DNA of 64,000 bases from Microseira wollei NIES-4236 (GTDB taxonomy: Bacteria; Cyanobacteriota; Cyanobacteriia; Cyanobacteriales; Aerosakkonemataceae): positions 101,602-165,601 of the forward strand of contig NZ_BLAY01000002.1 in assembly GCF_020521235.1 (NCBI RefSeq). Direction: 5' to 3'. The position numbers were made by a program, and so were the translations under genes. Below are positions 17,512 to 26,085 of this stretch, in pieces (the stretch's first letter is position 1; each line of letters starts with the position of its first letter). The notes beneath the pieces are model-generated. The model searched no databases and was not told where the DNA came from. It was given only the letters and a program-made list of their open reading frames with translations.

Positions 17512-18735
17512 ATGAATCAAAGACTTTGGAATGGCTTCACTGCCGTCTTGCTAACGACTGCACTCAGCACGACATCATCTTGTCAGGCACAGCAAACCAA
17601 GGCAGCTGCAGAAGAACCGGAGGCAAGCTATTCGGCAGTTGGTAGCAGAGACTCGAATCCCTCATTACCAAGCCAAACAGGACAGAAGTCCTTGCCCGCT
17701 GGTAGTGGTGGCTCAAGTCCCTCAACGCCAAACCAAACAGGAGAAACGGCCTTACCACAAACGGAGAGCCAACCAGTTGAAGCAGTAAAAGTAGGGGAGT
17801 ATCAGTCCAACCCTGCCACCCCAGGCGCTGCTGAAACGATCGCCAAGATTGAAACTCACGAGATCGAAGGGCGAAAGGCGGCAACGCTTTATGTAAGAAA
17901 TATCCCAGTTCTGACCTTTGTTGAGTCTGCTCCCGTCACCCCTGGCGGGGAGGAAGCTCGTCCGGATATCAAAGTCGGGCAGGTGGAACAGGGCAGCAAT
18001 AGCCATCCTCAAGGGCAGATGGCAAGCGAGGCAAGCCAATCCCCAGCCGACCCAGTTTGGCGAGCAATGGCGGTGGCAGCTCGCATCAACCAGTTGAGTC
18101 GAGATAATGTCAATGCCAACACGATTACAGTTAGATGGAATGGCGAGCAAAATGCTACTGCTTCCCAGCCAACACCTGGCAATGGCAGACCGATGCGCGA
18201 TCGCTACATCATCCAAGCTGATGGACAGGATATAGTCCAAATCGATTCGGAAACCAGGCTGCCAGATACCACCCGTAACCCAGCCCAAGATGCACTCCAA
18301 GCCACCAATCGACTGCGGCGACTGCTGGGTGGCGCTCCACCCGTCAGGGAAATAGCTGGTGTCCCGGCACCCCCTCGTCCACCCCAACAAGTTTCCTTAG
18401 TCACAGTACTATCCCGCTTTAGGGGTTGGGCTTCCTGGTATGGACCGGGTTTTCACGGCAATCGCAGCGCCAGCGGCGAACGATACAACCAAAATGCTAT
18501 GACTGCCGCCCATCGCAGCTTGCCCTTTGGCACGCGGGTACGAGTCACCAACCTCAACACCGGCGTTTCCGTGATTGTACGGATCAACGACCGAGGGCCA
18601 TTCGTTCGCGGTCGGATTATCGACCTCTCAGCAGCCGCTGCCAGAACGATCGGTATGATGCGAAGCGGAGTGGCTCCCGTCACCATAGAAGTTCTTGGCC
18701 CCTCGCAAACCGTAACCATCGAAGATCCGTCTTAG
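17512..18735 (+). CDS. rlpA: RlpA-like septal/cell-wall protein (double-psi beta-barrel)
   Basis: A 407-residue exported protein. N-terminal hydrophobic segment to about residue 23, ending SSC; a lipoprotein signal is possible but the -3 residue is not typical. Residues ~30-90 are a Ser/Pro/Thr-rich linker with two similar blocks (NPSLPSQTGQKSLPAGSGG and SPSTPNQTGETALPQTES). The RlpA double-psi beta-barrel is at ~303-400: GWASWYGPGFHGNRSASGER, MTAAHRSLPFGTRVRVTNL and INDRGPFVRGRIIDLS, with the conserved Asp/His residues. RlpA proteins act on denuded peptidoglycan at the septum. Confidence 0.92.
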   Translation: MNQRLWNGFTAVLLTTALSTTSSCQAQQTKAAAEEPEASYSAVGSRDSNPSLPSQTGQKSLPAGSGGSSPSTPNQTGETALPQTESQPVEAVKVGEYQSNPATPGAAETIAKIETHEIEGRKAATLYVRNIPVLTFVESAPVTPGGEEARPDIKVGQVEQGSNSHPQGQMASEASQSPADPVWRAMAVAARINQLSRDNVNANTITVRWNGEQNATASQPTPGNGRPMRDRYIIQADGQDIVQIDSETRLPDTTRNPAQDALQATNRLRRLLGGAPPVREIAGVPAPPRPPQQVSLVTVLSRFRGWASWYGPGFHGNRSASGERYNQNAMTAAHRSLPFGTRVRVTNLNTGVSVIVRINDRGPFVRGRIIDLSAAAARTIGMMRSGVAPVTIEVLGPSQTVTIEDPS

Positions 18736-18934
18736 GTTCCCGATCAACTACCTCAAGCAAGGCATATGCGGGAGTCATATGCGATCGCACCCTTTGAGTA
18801 TTGTGGGAGCAATGGCAGCGATCGCAGTGCATAAGTTAATTCGGGTGGCACCGATTTAAGGTTAGAAGTTGAATTTAACAATTTTGCTAAAGTTCAACCC
18901 CAACCAAAAATTTGCCACACGGAGATTTGTAACT

Positions 18935-19183
18935 ATGGCTGGTCCGTTTCGACTTGCACCAGATGAAGTACAAGGTGGAATACCAACTTGGGCTTTCGGG
19001 AAAGAGACTAAAGTTATCGTTGACTGCAATGTTGACGGTAATTTTGAGCTGAGGGCAGGAGGTTCGCCTTCGGAAACTACTAGCGTTAGAACAGGACGAA
19101 ATGAATTTTTCCGAAATTTTGCAGGTGTGCTTTTAGCCGTTAAAAACTTGACAAGTCAAGATATCACGGTGACTACAGAATAG
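18935..19183 (+). CDS. small hypothetical protein
   Basis: An 82-residue soluble protein starting MAGPFRLAPDEVQGGIPTW. It alternates beta-strand-like segments (TKVIVDCNVDGNFELRAGG, LLAVKNLTSQDITVTTE), suggesting a small beta-sandwich. An upstream TTG at 18869 could add 22 residues, but ATG 18935 is more natural. I do not recognise the family. It lies 112 bp upstream of panC/cmk on the same strand. Confidence 0.5.
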   Translation: MAGPFRLAPDEVQGGIPTWAFGKETKVIVDCNVDGNFELRAGGSPSETTSVRTGRNEFFRNFAGVLLAVKNLTSQDITVTTE

Positions 19184-19294
19184 TAATGCCAAAAGCACAA
19201 CACCTGTGATGCCGGAAATCCCCACTATACCGCTTGCGGTTAGTGGGGGAGGATGTCAATATGGGTCGAGTTGGTCGAACCCTGGAGTATAGCC

Positions 19295-20884
19295 GTGCGT
19301 CTGTTTACGACGGTTGCCGGATTGCGCTGCTACTTGCGTCGATGCCGGTTTGGACAATCAACTCAGGATGTGGAAATCGGCTTGGTTCCCACAATGGGAG
19401 CCTTGCATATAGGCCATTTAAGCCTGATTGAAAGAGCTAGGCAAGAGAATAACGTTGTTATTGTCAGTATATTTGTCAATCCGTTGCAATTTGGACCCAA
19501 TGAGGATTTCCAGCAATATCCCCGCAGGTTAGAGCAGGATCGGCAACTTTGCCAACAAGCTGGAGTCGATGCCATTTTTGCCCCTGCTGCTGAGGAAGTT
19601 ATTGTCAGTTATGCGAATCGGTCTAACTCACCACCTATGACCCATGACGCATCACCTACAGCAGTTGTTCCCCCCGAATCCATGACCTCTGTTTTGTGCG
19701 GTCGATTTCGACCAGGGCATTTTCAGGGTGTTGCCACAATTGTGACGAAGCTGTTGAATCTGGTACAACCTAATAGGGCGTACTTCGGTCAGAAGGACGC
19801 CCAGCAGCTGGCTATCATTCGGCGTTTGGTGGCGGATCTGAATATTCCTGTGGAAATCGTAGCCTGTCCCACGGTGCGGGAAGCATCCGGACTCGCCTTC
19901 AGTTCCCGAAATCAGTATTTGACCCCAGAACAAAAACAGCAGGCGGCGGTGTTATATCGCAGCTTGCAGCAAGCTGCGAAAGCGTTTAAAGCTGGGGAAC
20001 AAGTCAGTGCCTCGCTGAAAATGGCAGTGGAGGCCGAGTTGGCAAGCGAACCAGCTATTAAACCAGAGTACGTTGAGTTGGTGCATCCTAATACTCTAAT
20101 GCCTTTAGACAAAGTTGAGGAGGTCGGACTGTTGGCGATCGCAGTAAGGTTGGGTGCTACTCGCCTGATTGATAATATTCTGTTGCAGAATCGCAAACCA
20201 ATTGTGGCGATTGACGGCCCCGCTGGGGCAGGAAAATCTACCGTAGCAAGGGCAGTAGCAAAAGAATTAGGGCTGCTGTATCTCGATACGGGTGCAATGT
20301 ATCGGGCGGTAACGTGGCTGGTGCTAAAATCGGGTATTTCGATGGAAGATGAACCAGCGATCGCAGAAATTACCAGTCAGTGTGATATTCAATTGGCTCA
20401 AAGCGATGAACCAAACGCGCCTATTCGCGTTTGGATTAACGGCTTTGAAGTGACCCAGGCGATTCGCAGTCTGGAAGTAACTTCCCAAGTGTCGGCGATC
20501 GCAGCCGATCCCAGCGTCCGCCAACAAATGGTTAAAAAACAGCAGCGCTGGGGGGAAAAAGGCGGTATTGTGATGGAAGGTCGCGATATTGGCACTAATG
20601 TTTTCCCTGATGCTGAACTTAAAATCTTTTTGACGGCTTCGGTTGGTGAACGTGCCAAACGGCGTCAGCAAGATCTAAAAGTGCAAGGCGAGAAACAGCT
20701 AAGTTTGGCACAGCTAGAAAAAGCGCTTTCCGAACGCGACTTCAAGGACAGCCACCGGGAAGTTGCACCTTTGCAAAAAGCAGCGGACGCCTTCGAGATT
20801 CAAACAGATAACCTTAGCATTGCCGAGGTTACCAATCGAATCATTACTCTCTACTGCGAAAAGGGACTCTATTCCCAAATGTAG
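19295..20884 (+). CDS. panC/cmk: bifunctional pantoate-beta-alanine ligase / cytidylate kinase
   Basis: A 529-residue fusion typical of cyanobacteria. The PanC part (~1-285) has PTMGALHIGHLSLI, FVNPLQFGPNEDF and YFGQKDAQQLAIIRRL and makes pantothenate from pantoate and beta-alanine. The Cmk part (~295-525) has the P-loop GPAGAGKST, DTGAMYRAVTW and EGRDIGTNVFPDA and phosphorylates CMP/dCMP. GTG at 19295 is chosen because family proteins start (M/V)RLFTTVAGLR; an ATG at 19253 would add 14 unrelated residues. Around residues 110-125 the sequence SYANRSNSPPMTHDASP looks like a repeat-derived insertion before the conserved VVPPESMTS. Confidence 0.95.
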   Translation: MRLFTTVAGLRCYLRRCRFGQSTQDVEIGLVPTMGALHIGHLSLIERARQENNVVIVSIFVNPLQFGPNEDFQQYPRRLEQDRQLCQQAGVDAIFAPAAEEVIVSYANRSNSPPMTHDASPTAVVPPESMTSVLCGRFRPGHFQGVATIVTKLLNLVQPNRAYFGQKDAQQLAIIRRLVADLNIPVEIVACPTVREASGLAFSSRNQYLTPEQKQQAAVLYRSLQQAAKAFKAGEQVSASLKMAVEAELASEPAIKPEYVELVHPNTLMPLDKVEEVGLLAIAVRLGATRLIDNILLQNRKPIVAIDGPAGAGKSTVARAVAKELGLLYLDTGAMYRAVTWLVLKSGISMEDEPAIAEITSQCDIQLAQSDEPNAPIRVWINGFEVTQAIRSLEVTSQVSAIAADPSVRQQMVKKQQRWGEKGGIVMEGRDIGTNVFPDAELKIFLTASVGERAKRRQQDLKVQGEKQLSLAQLEKALSERDFKDSHREVAPLQKAADAFEIQTDNLSIAEVTNRIITLYCEKGLYSQM

Positions 20885-20918
20885 CGGCGAAGCATTCCGG
20901 CAAAAAGTCCCCTGGCTT

Positions 20919-21042
20919 TTATAGCGGATTGCAGCCGCATGAGGTACACCTTCGTTTGTGTAGCGGCACCCTTAAGGGTGCCGCTACACAAACGAAGCCA
21001 AAAGGCTGTACCTCACACGAAAAGCAATCTGCTGTAGCCAAA
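20919..21042. repeat. large hairpin element with perfect 48-bp palindrome
   Basis: The core 20950-20997 is a perfect palindrome (CTTCGTTTGTGTAGCGGCA, CCCTTAAGGG centre, then the complement). Outer arms GCGGATTGCAGCCGCATGAG and the region ending CAATCTGCTGTA are also partly complementary. A sister copy with a different centre lies at 47811-47927. Confidence 0.9.
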
Positions 21043-21070
21043 TAGGTGAGCCGGAATGCTTCACCCTTAG

Positions 21071-21254
21071 AGCTGATTCGTAAAGAGAATCTAAAGAAAA
21101 CTGAATCCGGCTTTGTTCAGGTTATAGGCTAAATCGAGTGTAATTTATGTTCTAGTCGATCGGCCGTCTACCTGGGATTGAGAATCCACACCGCAAACCC
21201 TACCCAAGTGATTTAAGCGATGCCGAATGGTTAATTCTCAAGCCTCTTCTACCG
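21071..21254 (+). mobile_element. IS5-family end fragment (left boundary of island)
   Basis: A 184-bp segment identical, apart from two substitutions, to the reverse complement of 25716-25899. It starts AGCTGATTCGTAAAGAG and includes the first ~25 codons of the transposase (KPYPSDLSDAEWLILKPLLP). It breaks off at 21254, where an ISL3-like fragment begins. Transposase direction is rightward, into the island. Confidence 0.9.
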
Positions 21255-21428
21255 GGTCTTGCGTAGTTAGTATGCTAAATTAGCAAAAAACATTTGGTAA
21301 GTGCCAACATAGCAAAGCTCTTGTTTCAAAGTTAATAAAATTTCTAAATCCAAATCCACAAGGTTTTAAAACTTTGAGTTTGTGATTAATTCCTTCCACT
21401 ATCCCGTTTGTTGTTCTGCGTTCAAAAT
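21255..21428 (-). pseudogene. ISL3-family transposase C-terminal fragment
   Basis: On the minus strand 21283-21428 reads YFERRTTNGIVEGINHKLKV then GFGFRNFINFETRALLCWH and ends LPNVFC-stop, the typical C-terminus of ISL3 (DDE) transposases. The end of the element may be GGTCTTGCGTAGTTAG at ~21255. It seems to have inserted into the IS5 copy and then lost most of its length. Confidence 0.75.
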
Positions 21429-21624
21429 ATCCGACTATCTCGGCAAACCACCGCACTATTCCCTATTCCCTGTTCCCCGTTCCCTTTTTTGGTCAACCGT
21501 CAGGTTGTTAAGTATTTATACTCAGCAAGTAGGATATATACTGTTTTACTCTATGTGACAGTCCTTGGGTGCGGAATGTGGAATATAATACTTGTAACAA
21601 ATTTCCGGCAAAATCGATAGATTT

Positions 21625-22866
21625 ATGGATCAGCGCATTCTCAAGCTAAAAAAAACCTTTGAAATATTTGATAAAGATAGGAATGGAGCAATTAGTATCA
21701 ACGAATTCAAGCAGGTTATACAAGCACTCGGACAAAGTGTTACAGAAACCCAGCTACAAGAGATTATCGCCGAAAGTGATATAAATCGTGATGGAGAAAT
21801 CGATTTCGAGGAATTTTGTTCAATCAGCATTGTTTCTGTTGACACTCAAAGTCCAGAGCAAGACTTGATGCAAGTGTTTCAGAAATTTGATAAAAATGGC
21901 GATGGCTATATCGATGTTCAAGAAATGAGCAGCGAAGCCATGTCAATTCTGAACACAACATTATCAGAACCAGAAATTATGGAAATGTTTCGGATAGCTG
22001 ATAGTGATGGTAATGGTCAGCTAGATTATCAGGAGTTTGTTAAAGTCATCATGGCGAAGAGTGATGAAATGGCATCGTCCTCTGATCTAGCGATTTCGTC
22101 TAACTTGGACGGTTTTAACTTCGTGCATGAAATTCCAGAAGAATCATGGAATTTTGTAGAGCAACTGCAGCAAAAGGCATATTCCCATCCAGCTTTTAAT
22201 CATCCCTATCTTCAAAGGTTAGCAGAGGGAAATCTACCGGATGTAATTGGAGCTATAAAAGATTATGCAGTGCAGTATTCTCAATATAGCAAAAACTTTA
22301 AAACTTATCTTAATCTTGCTATTTATCAATTAACAAATCAAGAACATAAGCAATTAATTAGCGAAAATTATCAAGAATAAAACGGTCATTTAGACAAGCA
22401 GCATGTGCAAATATTAGCAAATTTAGGCATAGATTTAGAATGGGTTGAAAATGTTCCCCATACTGTACTTTTTAAGCGGTTTCAGAATGGATTGGGAGTA
22501 ACTGAAACAGATTTAAAACAAGTTTGTCCGGAAGCAATGCAATTTTGTGAACGAATGCAGGAAATTTGCTCGAAAGATGTTGCTAGTGCGATCGCTGCCA
22601 TTGGATTAGCGGCAGAATTGGGAGTCAAGCAAATGTATAGTTATATTCTCGAAGCTATTAAACGCTATACGCCCCTTGCTCCCCGTGAGTATGTCTTTTT
22701 TACACTCCATACCCAAATGGATGAGGAACATACTCATGCTTTGAAAGCGATCGCGGCAGATTTAGCCAGCACAAATGAAAGAAAAGAGCAACTCTCCCAA
22801 GGCATGGAAATGGCACTGGCTGCTCGCAATTCATCAGAAAAATGGGTAGAAACCCCGTCCTTATAG
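21625..22866 (+). pseudogene. EF-hand (x4) + heme-oxygenase-like diiron oxidase, in-frame TAA
   Basis: Residues 1-140 hold four canonical calcium-binding EF-hands with loops D16-E27, D52-E63, D89-E100 and D126-E137 (for example DKNGDGYIDVQE), a calmodulin-like pair of pairs. Residues ~168-409 match the heme-oxygenase-like diiron oxidase (HDO; CADD/UndA/BesC) fold: AYSHPAFNHPYLQRL, ENYQE, then a TAA at 22378-22380, then NGHLDKQHVQILANLGID, the middle Glu in GLAAELGVKQMYSY and the final H-x3-D-x2-H in TLHTQMDEEHTHAL. The TAA is one substitution from GAA and the frame continues cleanly, so this is a nonsense mutation (or, less likely, readthrough). The last codons (ETPSL) come from an inserted element, and the gene probably once continued into the next one. 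Confidence 0.8.
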
Positions 22867-23240
22867 GACGGCTTTACAGTTTTAGCGCTACTGCCTTGGG
22901 GTTGCTAGACCTGGTGTACTTTTGTAATGTACTTTCGACGGGACAGTTACCGCCTCAAGTTTGACAACCCTGTACACATAGCGTTTTGCTACCGAGGTAG
23001 CCTCCCTTGCGGGGTAATGTTAGCTTCGACAAAGTTAACGGTCGGTACTATATCAAAGACACTGACTTAACCCTCTAAATCTGTTTAATCCTTGATTTCT
23101 AGAGCCTGGAACTAGCGAGCGCATTCCAAGGTAGGAACTCAAACACTTGCCGTTAACGTAGTACACGAAGTACTTAGTCTGGTCAACTATCCTAAAAGTT
23201 TGAGGCTAGAAGCCCCTCGCCTTTAGGCAGGGGTGTTGAC
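22850..23240. mobile_element. ~390-bp IS200/IS605-like non-autonomous element
   Basis: The left end has the subterminal hairpin CCCCGTCCTTATAGGACGG (~22853-22871). The right end has CCCCTCGCCTTTAGGCAGGGG (23214-23234), the hairpin style at the 3' ends of IS200/IS605-type elements. No TnpA or TnpB reading frame is present, so this is an internally deleted or MITE-type copy. The 3' portion, which in TnpB elements encodes the omega-RNA scaffold, may be retained (inference). It supplies the last codons and stop of the upstream ORF and the TGA just before the downstream frame. Confidence 0.65.
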
Positions 23241-23272
23241 TCTGGGATGCTTTGCTTGAACGTGCTTTAAAA

Positions 23273-25156
23273 ATGCCAGAGAAAAATAACCAATTTATCT
23301 CCCCAGCTCAGTTGTACGAAACAAGCAGTCAAAAGTGGGTGCGTAAAGAACCCTCTTGTTTATCTGATTTTACAGCTCGTCCGGCAATTTTTGAATTGTG
23401 CGAACCAGTCAAAGATGCTGTCATCCTCGATTTAGGTTGCGGTGAGGGATACTGTGCAAGGGAGTTGATGCGTCGAGGTGCTAGCAAGGTGATTGGAGTG
23501 GATATCTCGGCAAACTCCATCGCTGCAGCGCAAGCTGAGGAACAGCGCGAACCCCTTGGTATTACTTACCTGACAGGAAATTCAATCAATGTTTTAGAAT
23601 TACTGCGGAACGGCAATCTTTTGACTGAGCAGGAAGGGTACTTCGATGTAATTGTAGCTGTATTCCTGTTTAACTACCTTACCCTCCATGAAATGTTGCA
23701 ATGTATGACCCAAGTGCAACAGTTACTAAAACCAGGAGGACGATTTATTTTTTCAGTTCCCCACCCTAGCTTTGCTTTTTGGAGTAATCCCCAAGCCAGT
23801 TTCCACTTCGATGTCCAAGGATTAGCTGGGAGTGAGGATAATTCCCTCGGTTACTTCTCAGCTCGCGATCGCCTCCTACCAGGAAAAATAGCACGTCGAG
23901 ATGGTACCCAGCTACAGGTGCAAGTCCGACACAAAACCATGCAGGATTACTTTGAAGCCTTACGTAAGAGTGGTTTTGAAACTTTGCCTATAGTGCAAGA
24001 GTTAAGAGTTACTGACGAGCATATAGAGCTAGATAGAGCATTCTTTGGCAGCTTATATGATATCCCCCTGCATGTAGCTTTCAGCATTCAGAAACAGGCA
24101 TTCCAGCAACCACAACCATTGGCTAAAAAAGAAAAAGCCATGAGCAACGACATTATTTGGTCGCCCATTTTCAGCGAGGAGGATTATTGCTTTCAATTCC
24201 CTTCAGAAGTCCTGGATGAATTTCGTCAGGCACACAGACATCTCAAAGCAAATGATATTACATGGGAAAATTATCAAATAGGTGATGCGGGAGAACTACC
24301 TCACTTACAAGCCTTTGCCCATAAAATGCGCGACTGCTGCTACGACACAACTGGCTTTGTCCTCATTCAAGGATTACCCCTCCAGGAGTTTGGTGATAGC
24401 TATGAACAGCGAGAGGCAACCGCCAAACTGCTTTATTATATGATGAGCGTTGAAATGGGCATTGTCTCCGAACGGCGGGGTCGTCTGTTTGATGTGCGCG
24501 ATCGCAACTTAAATGTTGCTGACGATAATGTATTATTTTCCGTAACCAGGGAAGCATCTGGTTGGCATACTGACAGCACTGATAAAGACTTTAACCCTGA
24601 TATAGTAGGCTTGCTCTGTTTACAGGATGGTGCAGAAGGGGGAGTGCTACAAAATACCAACGCGCTCAATGTTTACTACCGCCTGAAGCAAATTTTACCC
24701 CAGTCCATTTTTGAAGAGTTGGAAAAACCAATTATTCGCGACCTTATTGAGAAAGGTTTGGGTAAAGATTCTGGGAACACTTGGGAGCAACTCCGGCGTA
24801 GTTCTGCACTAAATGTGCAAAAATATCGCCTCAGAAACAATCGCTTTCCCATCTTCAGTCGCGACCCCTACACAAATGAATTTTCCTGTCGCTATATGCG
24901 TTACTGGATTGAAAGTGGTCACAAGAAAGCAGAGGTTCCGCTTTCACCCCTGTTGAAAATTGCTATGAATGCCCTAGATGACGTAATATATAACGACCCA
25001 ACAATTTACCGGGTTGAACGGAAGTTACGCCTTGGAGAAATTATTTACACCAATAATCATATTTGTTTGCATAACCGGACTGCATATGAAGACAGAGACG
25101 ATCGGCCTAAAAGGCACATGGTCAGGGTTTGGATTGACTTTAATCCAACGACTTAA
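23273..25156 (+). CDS. SAM-dependent methyltransferase fused to Fe(II)/2-oxoglutarate dioxygenase (TauD-like)
   Basis: A 627-residue two-domain enzyme. Residues ~20-270 form a class I methyltransferase: the SAM-binding VILDLGCGEGY (~50-60), acidic GVDIS, and LLKPGGRFIFSVPHPS. Residues ~285-627 form a TauD/TfdA-type dioxygenase: GFVLIQGLPL, the HxD iron motif in GWHTDST (H432/D434), the distal His in LHNRTAYED (H600) and the 2OG-binding Arg in KRHMVRVWIDF. All iron ligands are present. The frame stays open for 11 codons upstream of the ATG (LWDALLERALK) and closes at a TGA inside the inserted element, so the gene was probably the 3' half of a larger fusion. The substrate is unknown; small-molecule or natural-product tailoring is likely. 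Confidence 0.85.
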   Translation: MPEKNNQFISPAQLYETSSQKWVRKEPSCLSDFTARPAIFELCEPVKDAVILDLGCGEGYCARELMRRGASKVIGVDISANSIAAAQAEEQREPLGITYLTGNSINVLELLRNGNLLTEQEGYFDVIVAVFLFNYLTLHEMLQCMTQVQQLLKPGGRFIFSVPHPSFAFWSNPQASFHFDVQGLAGSEDNSLGYFSARDRLLPGKIARRDGTQLQVQVRHKTMQDYFEALRKSGFETLPIVQELRVTDEHIELDRAFFGSLYDIPLHVAFSIQKQAFQQPQPLAKKEKAMSNDIIWSPIFSEEDYCFQFPSEVLDEFRQAHRHLKANDITWENYQIGDAGELPHLQAFAHKMRDCCYDTTGFVLIQGLPLQEFGDSYEQREATAKLLYYMMSVEMGIVSERRGRLFDVRDRNLNVADDNVLFSVTREASGWHTDSTDKDFNPDIVGLLCLQDGAEGGVLQNTNALNVYYRLKQILPQSIFEELEKPIIRDLIEKGLGKDSGNTWEQLRRSSALNVQKYRLRNNRFPIFSRDPYTNEFSCRYMRYWIESGHKKAEVPLSPLLKIAMNALDDVIYNDPTIYRVERKLRLGEIIYTNNHICLHNRTAYEDRDDRPKRHMVRVWIDFNPTT

Positions 25157-25264
25157 GTACAGTAAAATTATTGATTTTTACTCAAAATATCAGTTCCAAG
25201 CTGTCGCATTTTGTTGAATTTTACGAGGAGCAAAAACGTAATTTCTTTTTCCCACAATTACTAT

Positions 25265-25785
25265 TCTTAGATCTGATTCAGCTTAAGATGCCATTCGCTT
25301 GACCCGACAGCACACAAACGTTCTGACCCATTGGCTTCAGTCACTAAAACGCCAATCAACAACCCTTGAGAATCTACAACTATATGGCGCTTACGTCCTT
25401 TAACCTTCTTACCACCATCGAAACCGTAGACCTCCCCTTTTTTTCCGTTGTCTTCACGGACTGAGAATCAGCGATCGCAACGGTAGAATGTTCATCTCGC
25501 CCCAAATCTTGTCGCAGCTGATGGCGCACTTGGTCGTGAATTTTCTGCCAGATGCCTTTGCGCTGCCATTTCTGAAAGTAGCCATACACCGTTGTGTAAG
25601 GAGGAAGGTCATGAGGCAGCATTTCCCACTGACACCCGGTACGTTGCACGTAGAAAATGGCATTCAAAATTTCTCGTAAATCTACTTCTACAGGATGCCC
25701 AAATCCTTTGGGTGTCGGTAGAAGAGGCTTGAGAATTAACCATTCGGCATCGCTTAAATCACTTGGGTAGGGTTTGCGGTGTGGA
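25265..25785 (-). pseudogene. IS5-family (IS427-like) transposase, truncated, with A7 frameshift site
   Basis: The reading starts near 25785 (ENPHRKPYPSDLSDAEW), passes REILNAIFYVQRTGCQWEML and DSQSVKTTEKKG. At an A7G run (25437-25444) it needs a -1 shift to continue EVYGFDGGKKVKGRKRHIVV and VTEANGSERL. Two-frame transposases with an A-rich slippery site are usual in this IS5 subgroup. After SERL the match is lost and a stop follows at 25265, so the catalytic C-terminus is missing. No ATG is evident at the start. Confidence 0.85.
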
Positions 25786-25899
25786 TTCTCAATCCCAGGT
25801 AGACGACCGATCGACTACAACATAAATTACACTCGATTTAGCCTATAACCTGAACAAAGCCGGATTCAGTTTTCTTTAGATTCTCTTTACGAATCAGCT
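25265..25899 (-). mobile_element. IS5-family fragment (right boundary of island)
   Basis: The terminal end CTCTTTACGAATCAGCT is at 25883-25899, and its first 184 bp are the inverted copy of 21071-21254. The other IS end is absent. I see no matching target-site duplication outside 21071 and 25899, so the pair did not arrive by a simple single transposition. Confidence 0.85.
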
Positions 25900-26085
25900 T
25901 TTACAGTAATCGGTTTTGAATCCCAATTTTCTCCGATTTCCTCAATTAAGTGACTCAGATCACCAAAATCCGCTACTTGAGTCACAGTTTTTCAGTACGA
26001 TCAAACACTTAAAAAAGCCGATATTATCACATAGATTAAAGACTGCGATCGCTTGAAAATCCTACTCGATGCTCCATCTTATAAG
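25900..26085 (-). other. short coding-like remnants cut by mobile elements
   Basis: Adjacent to the IS5 end the minus strand reads VTQVADFGDLSHLIEEIGEN then WDSKPITVK, open up to the IS boundary, as if the IS had cut a gene I cannot identify. On the plus strand 26054-26088 reads LKILLDAPSYK, interrupted by the inverted-repeat element at 26086, possibly the start of a PIN-like ORF. Both are too short to name. Confidence 0.3.

Noticed and set aside
25014..25217. Plus-strand ORF in another frame over the dioxygenase end
   Set aside because: Shadow of the methyltransferase/dioxygenase gene.
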